Source: Methanobacteriota archaeon (lineage in GTDB: Archaea > Thermoplasmatota > Poseidoniia > Poseidoniales > Thalassarchaeaceae). Taken from it: a stretch of 64,000 bases of DNA. The first letter of the stretch is position 1. Each line of letters opens with the position of its first letter. The stretch covers positions 1-64,000 of the forward strand of contig JAERST010000001.1 of the NCBI GenBank assembly GCA_016845365.1. The letters run 5' to 3'. Under the pieces are notes generated by a model. It searched no databases and was not told the origin of the DNA. It saw only the letters and a list, made by a program, of their open reading frames with translations. A program made the translations under genes and the position numbers. Positions 16,673-25,008 of this stretch are shown here, in pieces.

Positions 16673-19039
16673 GTGAACCGAACGAGTGTGCTCTTGATAG
16701 CGGCCCTCTCCCTGACCGCCTTGGCCAGTCCAATCATTGCGGCAGCACCCGCCGATGGGGATGAGACCGGTCAACCCCGAAGCATCAGCGTGGACTTATC
16801 ATGGCCGCATGTCGACGGTGATTATTCTCAACTCGATGGCCAACAATGGTCAGAATATTTCGAAGAGGAACTCGAGAGCGGTGGCTTTTGGAATCGAGTC
16901 GTTATTCACTCTGTTCGCAGCGATATCGGCTTTTGGTATCAGGCGGATGAATCGTGCACTATCGGTGATTTCAGCGGACAGTGCCACGTGCGTCAATTCC
17001 GTCATGGAATGCACTTTACAGCTTATGCCGATGCCTACGGCATCTCAATCGAGAACGATTTCACTGAGGATATGACTCTACGCAGGGCTATCGGTGGCGA
17101 TTGGCGAGACATGGGTTTTCGCTACTTTGAGGATTATTACATCGATTGGGGCGAATTTGGCGACGATGAGGCAGGGCGATTCTGGCGGAATACCACTTCG
17201 GAGTGGTGGGCCACCGGCGCTCCGAACTCCATGTCGGTTGGCACATTATTCACAGAGGCTTCTGAAAACTGGGAAGATTGGTCTTGGGTTGACCTCGCTG
17301 ACAATGGCAGTAGGGAGGAAGACTCGGGCTCGGAACATTGGTTCGAGAATATCACATTCGAAGGAATTCAAGAATTATCCATGGAATTCGATGGTTATAA
17401 TGCAGCCGAATCAGGTGCAAGCGGACCGACGACTTTGTCGGTTTTGCAAGTGGAGGTTCGCAATGTCACCGACTCGGGCCAGAACGATTTGTTAGCCCTA
17501 CAACTTTACTCCGAATGGGGCGGAGTTGCTGGATTTTACTACGATCCTGAGAATGCTACCGACCTAGTTCCAATGACGATGTGGAGTTCGCAGAGTGGTG
17601 GGATTCCCGATGCCGATGGTGATGGTTGTCCCAATGAGGAGGACGAGTTCCCCAACGACGCCTCCGAGTGCAGCGATTTCGATGGCGACGGCATCGGTGA
17701 TAATGCAGACCCGGACGATGATAATGATGGCTGGTCCGACGATGATGAGTGGACCTGTGTAACAGACCAATTCGATGCGAGTTCCTACCCTGCCGACCTT
17801 GACGGGGACGGCGAGTGTGATGGGCTTGACCAGGACGACGACGGAGATGGTTGGAACGATGTCATCGATGACTTCCCGCGCGATGCTAGCGAGTGGAATG
17901 ACAATGACGAGGATGGCACAGGGGACAATGCTGACCTCGACGATGATAATGACGGCTTCTCAGATGTCTACGAACAGGACTGCGGCTCAGACCACATGAG
18001 CGGCTTCTCACAACCCCTCGATACCGACCGAGACTCGGACTGCGATGCACTGGATGATGATGACGATAATGATGGTTGGAACGATGATATCGATGCCTTC
18101 CCATTGGATGAGCAGGAGTGGATTGATTCCGATGGGGATGGCATCGGCAATAATGGCGACCCTGATGATGACGATGATGGATGGGTCGACCAAAAAGAAG
18201 GCGAGTGTGGCACAGATCCTTTGGATGCAGCGAGTCAGCCCGAGGACCTCGATGGTGACTCGCTGTGCGACGCTGTCGACACCGATGATGACGGAGATAA
18301 GTGGTCCGACAGCGTCGACGCCTTCCCTCGAGATTCATCCGAATGGTTCGATACCGATGGCGATGGAATCGGAAATAATGCTGACACCGATGATGATGGT
18401 GATGGATGGTCCGATTTAGCCGAGGAGACTTGTGACGGAGATGCGGATGATGCTTCGGTCACACCAACCGATTCCGATGGGGATGGGATTTGCGATGCGA
18501 TGGACCCCGACCAAGATGGGGACGGGGTGTTGAATGAGGAGGATGCCTTCCCCGAGGACCCTAACGAATCTGCTGATACGGATGGGGATGGAATCGGTGA
18601 TAATGCCGATGCCGACGATGATGGAGATGGTCTTAGCGACCTCGCAGAGATTGCTGCAGGCACGAATCCGCTCAAGCCCGACACCGATAACGATGGCTGG
18701 GCTGATGGCTTCGATGATTTCCCGATCGACCCCAATGAGTGGGCCGATACTGATGGCGATGGAGTCGGAGATAATGCCGATGCCTACCCGAGTTTTGGCC
18801 TCTGGCAAACCACGGGAGATATGCTGCTGAGCCTCTTCGTGGTCGTGTTAATCATCGGCTTACTTGGCGGCGGGGCGTTCGTCCTTTCACGAGGAAGGAA
18901 GTCGGCGGATTCTGAGCAATGGTCTCAGGATCATTCGCATCATTTCGACCCGCCCAGTCCAATTGCGATGTACACCGATGAGCAACTTCGCGAAGCCGGC
19001 TGGACCGAGGAACAAATCGCTCAGCAGCGCGGCCGCTGA
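16673..19039 (+). CDS. Secreted Asp-rich thrombospondin-type-3-repeat protein
   Basis: 788 aa from GTG 16673. A signal peptide ('VLLIAALSLTALASPIIAAA') is followed by a ~280-residue acidic beta-rich domain of unknown family. Residues ~305-705 are a long tandem array of calcium-binding thrombospondin type 3-like repeats ('DxDGDGxxDNxDxDDDxDGWSD'). A TM helix ('LLSLFVVVLIIGLLGGGAFVL') and a cytosolic tail end the protein. The tail contains 'YTDEQLREAGWTEEQI', a short helical motif that may be a sorting or docking signal. The repeats should form a stiff Ca-loaded stalk projecting from the membrane. Its role could be adhesion or substrate capture; this is inference. Confidence 0.82.
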   Translation: MNRTSVLLIAALSLTALASPIIAAAPADGDETGQPRSISVDLSWPHVDGDYSQLDGQQWSEYFEEELESGGFWNRVVIHSVRSDIGFWYQADESCTIGDFSGQCHVRQFRHGMHFTAYADAYGISIENDFTEDMTLRRAIGGDWRDMGFRYFEDYYIDWGEFGDDEAGRFWRNTTSEWWATGAPNSMSVGTLFTEASENWEDWSWVDLADNGSREEDSGSEHWFENITFEGIQELSMEFDGYNAAESGASGPTTLSVLQVEVRNVTDSGQNDLLALQLYSEWGGVAGFYYDPENATDLVPMTMWSSQSGGIPDADGDGCPNEEDEFPNDASECSDFDGDGIGDNADPDDDNDGWSDDDEWTCVTDQFDASSYPADLDGDGECDGLDQDDDGDGWNDVIDDFPRDASEWNDNDEDGTGDNADLDDDNDGFSDVYEQDCGSDHMSGFSQPLDTDRDSDCDALDDDDDNDGWNDDIDAFPLDEQEWIDSDGDGIGNNGDPDDDDDGWVDQKEGECGTDPLDAASQPEDLDGDSLCDAVDTDDDGDKWSDSVDAFPRDSSEWFDTDGDGIGNNADTDDDGDGWSDLAEETCDGDADDASVTPTDSDGDGICDAMDPDQDGDGVLNEEDAFPEDPNESADTDGDGIGDNADADDDGDGLSDLAEIAAGTNPLKPDTDNDGWADGFDDFPIDPNEWADTDGDGVGDNADAYPSFGLWQTTGDMLLSLFVVVLIIGLLGGGAFVLSRGRKSADSEQWSQDHSHHFDPPSPIAMYTDEQLREAGWTEEQIAQQRGR

Positions 19040-19053
19040 CATTAGTTTAATCT

Positions 19054-19176
19054 CGAGCGCCGGGATGTTCAGACTTGTTAGAATCGATGTGGACAGATGC
19101 ACAGCATCAGCATGTCTGAACAGCCAGCGCTCGCACCATCTCAGATTGAATCTGATTGAAGAGATGGTGCGAGCGC
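19054..19176. repeat. Nested inverted repeats abutting tRNA-Gly
   Basis: Outer arms 'cgagcgc' (19054-19060) and 'gcgctcg' (19127-19133) enclose 'gttcagac' / 'gtctgaac' (19067-19074 / 19114-19121). A second, perfect 16-bp inverted repeat runs 19127-19142 / 19161-19176. Its right arm lies within the 3' end of the tRNA gene, including the encoded CCA. The left arm is therefore a flipped copy of the tRNA 3' terminus. Confidence 0.75.
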
Positions 19177-19239
19177 CGGGATTTGAACCCGGGTTCAAGC
19201 GTTGGCAACGCTCGGTGATAACCGCTACACTACGCTCGC
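19165..19239 (-). tRNA. tRNA-Gly (anticodon GCC)
   Basis: Read on the minus strand, the acceptor stem GCGAGCG pairs with CGCTCGC. The anticodon arm is GAGCG-TTGCCAA-CGCTT with GCC at the expected loop positions. The T arm is CCGGG-TTCAAAT-CCCGG. The discriminator is A and the gene appears to encode CCA (19165-19167). No intron is seen. The mature body spans 19168-19239 (72 nt). It decodes GGC and GGU codons. Confidence 0.95.
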
Positions 19240-19269
19240 AGTGAGCCTCGCCAACCTCGCCGCCTTTTT

Positions 19270-19647
19270 CTAAGCGTCGGTCTGTTCAGCAGACAGTCTC
19301 TCGAGGTTGGCGATGATGGTATCCCGAGTCTTTCGGTAGACCTCAATCGGCCCACCGACAGGGTCGTCGAGCCCCCAATCCTCAGCGATGGGAAGAGCTG
19401 GGCAATGAACTCCACAGCCCATGCTGATGATCATGTCCCAACCGGTCGACTCAACATCATCGATGGATTTCGGAGTCAGTCCATCTGTGGCTACTCTAAT
19501 CTCCTCCAAAACCGCCAGCGAATTCGAAGCAACAGCCGCTCCTGGATGCGTTCCTGCCGAGGCCGCCTCATGCCCGAGGTGGCGAGCCAAGGCCTCGGCC
19601 ATCTGGCTGCGACAGGTATTCCCGACACAGACGAAGTAGAGTCGCAT
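19270..19647 (-). CDS. Low-molecular-weight protein tyrosine phosphatase / ArsC-like
   Basis: A 125-aa cytosolic protein with the CX5R phosphatase loop at the N-terminus ('FVCVGNTCRSQMAEA', Cys7-Arg13) and the general-acid Asp region 'WGLDDPVGG' near residue 95. This is the LMW-PTP / thioredoxin-coupled arsenate reductase fold. The 'DPVGGPIEVYRKTRD' segment is closer to ArsC-type arsenate reductases. Of the two extra Cys that thioredoxin-type ArsC needs, 'MGCGVHCPALP' supplies plausible ones. ATG 19647 is preferred over GTG 19653. Arsenate reductase is a reasonable reading; protein phosphatase is the alternative. Confidence 0.78.
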   Translation of the reverse strand: MRLYFVCVGNTCRSQMAEALARHLGHEAASAGTHPGAAVASNSLAVLEEIRVATDGLTPKSIDDVESTGWDMIISMGCGVHCPALPIAEDWGLDDPVGGPIEVYRKTRDTIIANLERLSAEQTDA

Positions 19648-19714
19648 ACTCACCGATGAGCGGCCAGCCTACTTGAACTGAGCACCATCAGAACACAGCC
19701 CAAAGGGCTGAGAA

Positions 19715-19727
19715 GCGTAAATATCTC
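19715..19727 (+). promoter_or_regulatory. TATA-like element upstream of mrp
   Basis: 'gcgtaaatatctc' lies about 55-65 bp before the ATG of the Mrp ATPase in a region otherwise rich in C and G. It is the clearest TATA-box candidate in this part of the window. No operator was recognised beside it. Confidence 0.4.
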
Positions 19728-19781
19728 TTCTCTCCCCCCTCGCGCAGGCTTGAAGTAGGCCTCACCGCGCCCCGCAAATCG

Positions 19782-20825
19782 ATGTCAGACTCACCTATCT
19801 CCCACCACCCCGGCGGCGGCCTTCCGATGGCTGAGTCCCAAGGTGCACCGGCACAGGGTTCAGCAGAGGCTGCGGCATCACCAGAGCAGAAGGCGCAGAT
19901 GGAGCAAGCCTACGCGCAAATGCGACGCAAAATGCGCATGACTCAACTCGATGAGGAAATCAAACACAAGGTCATGGTTCTCTCGGGCAAGGGTGGGGTT
20001 GGCAAGTCCACGGTCTCGGTAGGATTGGCCCTCTCACTCGCACGCCAAGGCAAGAAAGTCGGCCTGATGGACATCGATATCACAGGCCCGAATGTCCCTA
20101 AGATGCTCGGCATCGAAGATGCCGACCTGCACGTCGAAGACGGGCAAATTTTCCCCGCCATCGGACCTCATGGTCTCAAGGTCATCTCGATGGCTTTCCT
20201 CATCGAGGACCCCGATAAGCCGGTTATCTGGAGGGGTCCGATCAAACTCGGAGCAATCCAGCAATTCATCGGCGACGTCGCGTGGGGTGAACTCGACGCT
20301 CTAATCATCGATTTCCCACCGGGAACAAGCGACGAGCCGCTCACCGTCTCTCAAGCCCTTCCCGGCATCGACGGTGTGGTCATCGTAACCACTCCACAAG
20401 ACGTAGCTCTACTCGATTCACGCAAGTCGATCAACTTCGCCAAGACCATCTCGCTTCCATGCCTTGGCGTCGTCGAAAACATGAGCGGATACACAATTCG
20501 AGGCTCAGCCGAACCCGACTCAACAATCAGCGTCATCGGCCCAACCGGAACGCCAATCGAAGCACAGACCGATTCCGATGGCGCATGGTCGCTGACCCTC
20601 GACGTCTTCAAGTCCGGCGGAGGCGCTGCCGCCGCCACCGAACTCGAAGTTCCATTCCTCGGCGCACTTCCCTTCGACCCAGGGATTGTGCGCGGCGGCG
20701 ATGACGGCGTTCACCGAATCATCGCCGAACCTGACGGGCCGACCGCAGCCGCCTTCGACGCGGTTGTCACAAATGTCCTCGCTGAACTCGACGGCAGCAA
20801 TCGCCCGAGCGTCCGAATCTCTTGA
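19782..20825 (+). CDS. mrp: Mrp/NBP35-family P-loop ATPase with atypical insertion
   Basis: Cytosolic MinD-type ATPase of the Fe-S carrier family (ApbC/NBP35). The deviant Walker A 'SGKGGVGKST' is at about 68-77, with 'DIDITGPNVPKMLG' and 'IIDFPPGTSDEPLT' following as usual. Odd: the CxxC that normally binds the bridging Fe-S cluster just after 'VENMSG' is missing. In its place, residues ~237-277 form a stretch ('GSAEPDSTISVIGP' ... 'DSDGAWSLTLDV') that reads like part of a bacterial Ig-like adhesin repeat. The canonical 'VPFLGALPFDP' resumes afterwards. The N-terminal ~55 residues are a Ser/Gln/Ala-rich extension without Cys. ATPase function is likely; Fe-S carrier function is doubtful. Confidence 0.88.
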   Translation: MSDSPISHHPGGGLPMAESQGAPAQGSAEAAASPEQKAQMEQAYAQMRRKMRMTQLDEEIKHKVMVLSGKGGVGKSTVSVGLALSLARQGKKVGLMDIDITGPNVPKMLGIEDADLHVEDGQIFPAIGPHGLKVISMAFLIEDPDKPVIWRGPIKLGAIQQFIGDVAWGELDALIIDFPPGTSDEPLTVSQALPGIDGVVIVTTPQDVALLDSRKSINFAKTISLPCLGVVENMSGYTIRGSAEPDSTISVIGPTGTPIEAQTDSDGAWSLTLDVFKSGGGAAAATELEVPFLGALPFDPGIVRGGDDGVHRIIAEPDGPTAAAFDAVVTNVLAELDGSNRPSVRIS

Positions 20826-20910
20826 ACGGCGACGAATTGCAAACTTCCGAATCTCTTGAGATTCGGACAATTCCGACCAGAGATTCGGCCGTATTCAATC
20901 CGAGATTCGG
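20813..20910. repeat. Phased GAGATTCGG repeats and hairpin after mrp
   Basis: CCGAATCTC occurs at 20813 (overlapping the mrp end) and 20847. The complementary GAGATTCGG occurs at 20858, 20880 and 20902, an exact 22-bp period. 20847-20866 forms a perfect 9-bp hairpin with a TT loop. The element may be an mrp terminator or an operator array for the PAP2 gene, which starts at 21024. Confidence 0.7.
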
Positions 20911-21023
20911 ACGATTTCCCGCCCAAAGTCGACCCCCAATGACTCAGCATCACACCCAAAATCGGCGGGGTTGCCTTCTTGACGAACCCTTGACCCCGAC
21001 CAAGCAGGGGAGCAGGGCACAGC

Positions 21024-23165
21024 ATGGCAGTCGGCTCGGGCATCTACATCTCTTGGCTGATGGGAGCGATTCTGCTCTCGGTCGCCCTGATGCCACTGAT
21101 GAAACCGCCATGGGCGAAAATTCGCATCCAAGCTTTCGTCGACATGTTCAGGCGTTACTGGGCTCACATGATCGTGGTTTTCTCGGTCTATCTCTGGAAG
21201 GATTTGCTCGATCAACTCGATCGCATTTTGATGGCGAATACGCAACTCGACATGACTCCGTACATCTACGCTGTCGAGGGTGATATCGTTCTCTGGATTC
21301 AAGACGCTTTCCAGAATGATTTGCTCTCAATCGGCTTGACTCACTTCTACGTCATGGGATTCATGACAGCCACGTTTGCCTCCTTCGTCTACCCCATCTA
21401 CTTCGACGACCGTCACATGGCCGACAGAGTCTCGCTCTCGATGTTCTGGGTCTATGTTTTGGCGATTCCATTCTATCTCTTTTTCAATGTCCGCGTGACC
21501 GGCGATCACATTCCAGCGATGGAAACGATCGCTTACGATTTGACGCCGGTGATTCACAATTGGTTCACGCGGATTGACCCGTTTACGAACGGCATGCCGA
21601 GCTTGCATATCGGGCTGCCGTTCGCGGTCTGGTTGACCTACCTCAGATGGGACGAGGATGGTCGATGGGTACGGTTCAGGGTTGCTCTGGTTGGGTTCAT
21701 TTGGTTGACTGGGTTTACGATTCTGTACCTTGGTATTCACTGGGTAGTGGATATCATTGGCGGGATTCTAGTTGCAACTCTCGCCGTTCATTTGTCGGAG
21801 CGGACACACGAGTCATTCTGGCGCTTCGCTGATGAGCGGTTGTTTACGCGCCGATTGGCTCGGATTCTGAATGATCCGAAGGCTTGGTTGAGGGCTGTTT
21901 TGAGTTCTTGGAAGAGGGCTGTGAAGCCGATTCAAGAGCCTTCGAGGACGCAGACCGGTGCCGCAATAATCGCAATACTGCTCGGCACCGGAGTGGTTCT
22001 CCTGTGGGATGCCACGCACCAAGATTTCCCTGTTGAGGGTGTCGAATGGCCAACAGATACAGCCGGTTCTGGTGAGTGGTTGGTGAGTATTCAGGAGAAC
22101 CAAGATATGTCGTATGATGTAATCGCGACGAATTCTGTTACGCGCGAATCGGAGACGATTTCGACGATTATTCTCGGTGAAGGAGGATGGACTTCGACGC
22201 CGCGGATTACTGCTTCCGAGGGCGGCTTGGTGCTATTCGATTCGTACAAGATTCAATTCTGGACTTATCCCAGTGGAGATGTGAGCTTCGATTCACTTTG
22301 GACCAACGAGGCATTTGACCAAGATGACGCGGGAATCATCGATGTCTTCCTTGCTCAAGATGCCTCGGACGAGGCTGTGGTTGCGATCGTTTACGAAGAT
22401 GGAATCGTCTACCGAGATAGTAGCGGCCACCTGATCGATGACTTGCCAACTCCGAGTGGTTCCTTCACCGCTGTGGCCGCGTCCGGCAATCTCATCGTCT
22501 CGGCGATGGAGTCTGCTGACGGCCCCGTCATCGATGTGATTTCGCTCTCGACCCAACTTAGTTTGAGTATCGAGGTCGAGGCGAATGAGGACGAACTGAT
22601 TGACGAGCACCTCGAAGATGTCTTCGGAATCGAGGTGAATTACTCCACCTCGTCTGTGGTCGATTTGGATATGGATAGTCATTGGATTGTAGCAGTTGTC
22701 GATGTTGGACCGGTGAACCGCGTCATTCTCATCGATACGGCTAGCGGTTCGCAATTACTTCTCTCAGACCCTGTTTGGCCTGCTTCGGCACCTAGCATCT
22801 CAGACGGCCGAGTCGCATTCCTGCAAATCCCACGCTTCGACCCGACCGCTGAACCCGAAGACCAGTTGACTGCTCGCGATGTCTTCCTGCACGATATCGA
22901 GGAAAATCGAACGGTGCAATTGACCATCGATGAAGATGTGGACCAATCAAATCCACAGGTGCTGCACTCGACTGTGGCTTGGATCGAAAGCAACGAAGAC
23001 GAGGAGGTCGAAATCAGAATGCACGCCCTCGAGGAGACCTTCGAACCCTATTCATCAGTCGTGCTGCAATCCGCCATCGTCCTGCTGATTCCGCTGATGA
23101 TTCTCTATGCATTCCAAGGCGCGGCCGATGCTCGCGGTCCGATCCGCCGTGAGGTCGAGGATTGA
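21024..23165 (+). CDS. Aur1-like PAP2 membrane protein with extracytoplasmic propeller-like domain
   Basis: 713 aa. Residues ~1-270 form a polytopic membrane domain with the PAP2/Aur1 active-site blocks 'NGMPSLHIGLPFA' and 'YLGIHWVVDIIGG' (His and Asp). This is the inositol-phosphorylceramide-synthase-like branch of the PAP2 superfamily. It is expected to hydrolyse or transfer lipid-linked phosphates at the outer face. After a further TM near residue 320 comes a ~330-residue acidic beta-rich region with repeating 'DxxSxxxxVAIVYEDGIVYRD'-like blades, then a last TM helix near the C-terminus. The blades suggest a WD40/TolB-like propeller outside the cell. The fusion partner's role is unknown. 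ATG 21024 follows the phased repeats. Confidence 0.75.
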   Translation: MAVGSGIYISWLMGAILLSVALMPLMKPPWAKIRIQAFVDMFRRYWAHMIVVFSVYLWKDLLDQLDRILMANTQLDMTPYIYAVEGDIVLWIQDAFQNDLLSIGLTHFYVMGFMTATFASFVYPIYFDDRHMADRVSLSMFWVYVLAIPFYLFFNVRVTGDHIPAMETIAYDLTPVIHNWFTRIDPFTNGMPSLHIGLPFAVWLTYLRWDEDGRWVRFRVALVGFIWLTGFTILYLGIHWVVDIIGGILVATLAVHLSERTHESFWRFADERLFTRRLARILNDPKAWLRAVLSSWKRAVKPIQEPSRTQTGAAIIAILLGTGVVLLWDATHQDFPVEGVEWPTDTAGSGEWLVSIQENQDMSYDVIATNSVTRESETISTIILGEGGWTSTPRITASEGGLVLFDSYKIQFWTYPSGDVSFDSLWTNEAFDQDDAGIIDVFLAQDASDEAVVAIVYEDGIVYRDSSGHLIDDLPTPSGSFTAVAASGNLIVSAMESADGPVIDVISLSTQLSLSIEVEANEDELIDEHLEDVFGIEVNYSTSSVVDLDMDSHWIVAVVDVGPVNRVILIDTASGSQLLLSDPVWPASAPSISDGRVAFLQIPRFDPTAEPEDQLTARDVFLHDIEENRTVQLTIDEDVDQSNPQVLHSTVAWIESNEDEEVEIRMHALEETFEPYSSVVLQSAIVLLIPLMILYAFQGAADARGPIRREVED

Positions 23166-23198
23166 GAAGCGAGCGAGTAGAAATTCGCCGGTGCGAAC

Positions 23199-24284
23199 TC
23201 ATTCAGCGAGCCTGAACATCTCGTCCAAGCTTCTCTGGGCTCGCTCGATTATCTCCGCGTCCAATTCGATAATCTGCTCTGGACGCGGCGCGCGCAGCGC
23301 CTGAAGAATATCCTCGAGTTGAGTCATTTTCATGTAACGGCACATCACACAAGTTCCAATCAAATTCAACTCGGAATCCGACTCTGCACGCACCCTATCA
23401 GCAGTTCCGCACTCAGTAATCAGCATGATGTCTGGCTTGCCTTCTTCACCCAATCGCAGAGCCTCTTCCATGAGTTTCTCACTACTACCGACGACATCGC
23501 TCTCAGCGATTACATCAGCATCGCACTCAGGGTGGCTCAGCACTGTCAATTCGATGCCCTGCGAGGCTGACCTCTCACGCCACGAGCGTATTTTTTCACC
23601 GGTGAAAGTGGCGTGGACATAGCATTCGCCATCGTAATTGATGACTTCTTTTCGACCGGCTAGATGTTCGGTTAGATGCTTCCCCATCAGCCGGTCAGGA
23701 ACGAAAATCAAACGGTCGCCAGGCAACTTCTCACAGATTCTCAAGAAATTGCTACTCGTCACGCAAACATCGACCTCAGCCTTGACCTCGGCACTCGTAT
23801 TGATGTAACAGGCGACCGGCACCCCCGGATAGCGCTCCTTCAATTCGCGCACATCCGCGGCAGTGATGCTGTCAGAGAGGGAACAGCCCGCTTCAGGAGA
23901 TGGATGGAGCACGGTCTTGTGCGGGCTGACAATCTTCGCCGTTTCAGCCATGAATCTCACACTCGAGAAAAGTATGGTCTGTTGGGGAGCATCCCGGGCA
24001 GCTTTGGAGAGGGAGTAACTGTCCGAGACCTCGTCAGCGACCCCGTAAACGATGTCCGGCGTTTGGTAGGAATGAGCGATCAAAAAAATGTCATTTTCGC
24101 GCTTCAATTCGTTGATTTCAAGCGTCAGAGGAGCGATGGTTCGGCACGTCTCAAGGTCCCAAAGACTCGACTGACTGATCACCTTCTGCAACCGTTGTGC
24201 CTCCGCTTCAATCTCATCTGCTGAGAACTCCTTCGGAATCAGCGAGCCGCGAGGGAGCGGGGCGGATGGCATCTGCATCGTCAT
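23199..24284 (-). CDS. nadA: Quinolinate synthase A
   Basis: Condenses iminoaspartate with dihydroxyacetone phosphate to quinolinate in NAD synthesis, using a [4Fe-4S] cluster. Seen: 'IAHSYQTPDIVYGVADEVSDSY', 'SSVRFMAETAKI', 'AGCSLSDSI' (cluster Cys), 'VTSSNFLRI', 'LSHPECDADV' (cluster Cys) and 'GTCVMCRYMKM' (third cluster Cys). Length is normal for archaeal NadA. Three closely spaced ATGs (24284, 24278, 24272) are possible starts; the conserved core begins later, so the choice is soft. NadB and NadC are not in this window. It is divergent from bud32 with about 58 bp between. Confidence 0.95.
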   Translation of the reverse strand: MTMQMPSAPLPRGSLIPKEFSADEIEAEAQRLQKVISQSSLWDLETCRTIAPLTLEINELKRENDIFLIAHSYQTPDIVYGVADEVSDSYSLSKAARDAPQQTILFSSVRFMAETAKIVSPHKTVLHPSPEAGCSLSDSITAADVRELKERYPGVPVACYINTSAEVKAEVDVCVTSSNFLRICEKLPGDRLIFVPDRLMGKHLTEHLAGRKEVINYDGECYVHATFTGEKIRSWRERSASQGIELTVLSHPECDADVIAESDVVGSSEKLMEEALRLGEEGKPDIMLITECGTADRVRAESDSELNLIGTCVMCRYMKMTQLEDILQALRAPRPEQIIELDAEIIERAQRSLDEMFRLAE

Positions 24285-24342
24285 CTGTGCTCGCTGTCTC
24301 CTCAGGTGCAACCGCTTTCAAGGCATCTCATCTCGGGGGGTT

Positions 24343-25002
24343 ATGGCTGAGGAGCGGATACCGATGTGGGTTCCGGATTCTGTCCTCCACATCGGGGCTG
24401 AAGCAACAGCCACGGCGGGTTCTTGGATGGGTCTTTCCGCCGTGCTGAAAAAGCGCGAACCGCGAGCCTATCGCCACCCTTCGCTTGACAGGAAATTGAC
24501 GCGCCAGAGGTTGTCGGCTGAGGCGAGAATTCTGGCGCGTCTGCAGGGAATTGGATTTCCTTCGCCGGCTTTGCTGGATATCGATGCGGAGGGTGGCTGG
24601 ATGCTGCTTTCTCGCATCGAGGGGCGGCCGCTCTACGAGGCCTTGATGGATCGAGCGGCCGGCTTGGAAGCGGTTCGGGCATTCGGCGCTTTGATTCGCC
24701 GATTGCACGAAGCCGATGTCGCCCATGGCGACTTGACAACTCACAATGTAATGATTGACGAGGCCGGAGAATTGACTCTGATTGACTTCGGCCTCGCGCG
24801 CATCGCGCCTGAAATCGAACAACTTGGACTTGATTTGCAAGTCCTGAATGAGTGTTTGACAGCCAGCCACTACACATTGGAAGGCGCGGTTGATATCATG
24901 CTCGAAGGATACCGCGCCGCAGATGCTGGCGCATCTCCAACGGCCGCAGAGGTCGTCGAGCGATTCGACGCCATCCGCGGCCGAGTCAGATATCATGCCT
25001 GA
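24343..25002 (+). CDS. bud32: KEOPS complex kinase Bud32
   Basis: Small RIO-like atypical kinase/ATPase of the KEOPS complex, needed for N6-threonylcarbamoyladenosine at tRNA position 37. The 219-aa product is a stand-alone Bud32 rather than the Kae1-Bud32 fusion common in archaea. Seen: the invariant Lys region 'AVLKKREPRAYRHP', 'RLSAEARILARL', the catalytic loop 'HGDLTTHNVM', and metal-binding 'LIDFGLARI'. The C-terminal motif 'RYHA' lacks the Arg-rich end of some family members. It precedes an ITPase-like gene by 6 bp, so the two are probably cotranscribed, a pairing seen in other archaea as far as I recall. Confidence 0.92.
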   Translation: MAEERIPMWVPDSVLHIGAEATATAGSWMGLSAVLKKREPRAYRHPSLDRKLTRQRLSAEARILARLQGIGFPSPALLDIDAEGGWMLLSRIEGRPLYEALMDRAAGLEAVRAFGALIRRLHEADVAHGDLTTHNVMIDEAGELTLIDFGLARIAPEIEQLGLDLQVLNECLTASHYTLEGAVDIMLEGYRAADAGASPTAAEVVERFDAIRGRVRYHA

Positions 25003-25008
25003 GGCGAG

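Noticed and set aside
17690-18790. Tandem repeats in the TSP3 gene as a possible CRISPR or satellite array
   Set aside because: The repeats are in frame, vary at codon third positions and encode Asp-rich Ca-binding motifs. No CRISPR array with regular repeats and unique spacers was seen anywhere in the window.
18864-19244. 126-aa plus-strand ORF ending in tRNA-Gly
   Set aside because: Overlaps the end of the TSP3-repeat gene in another frame and runs through the tRNA gene.
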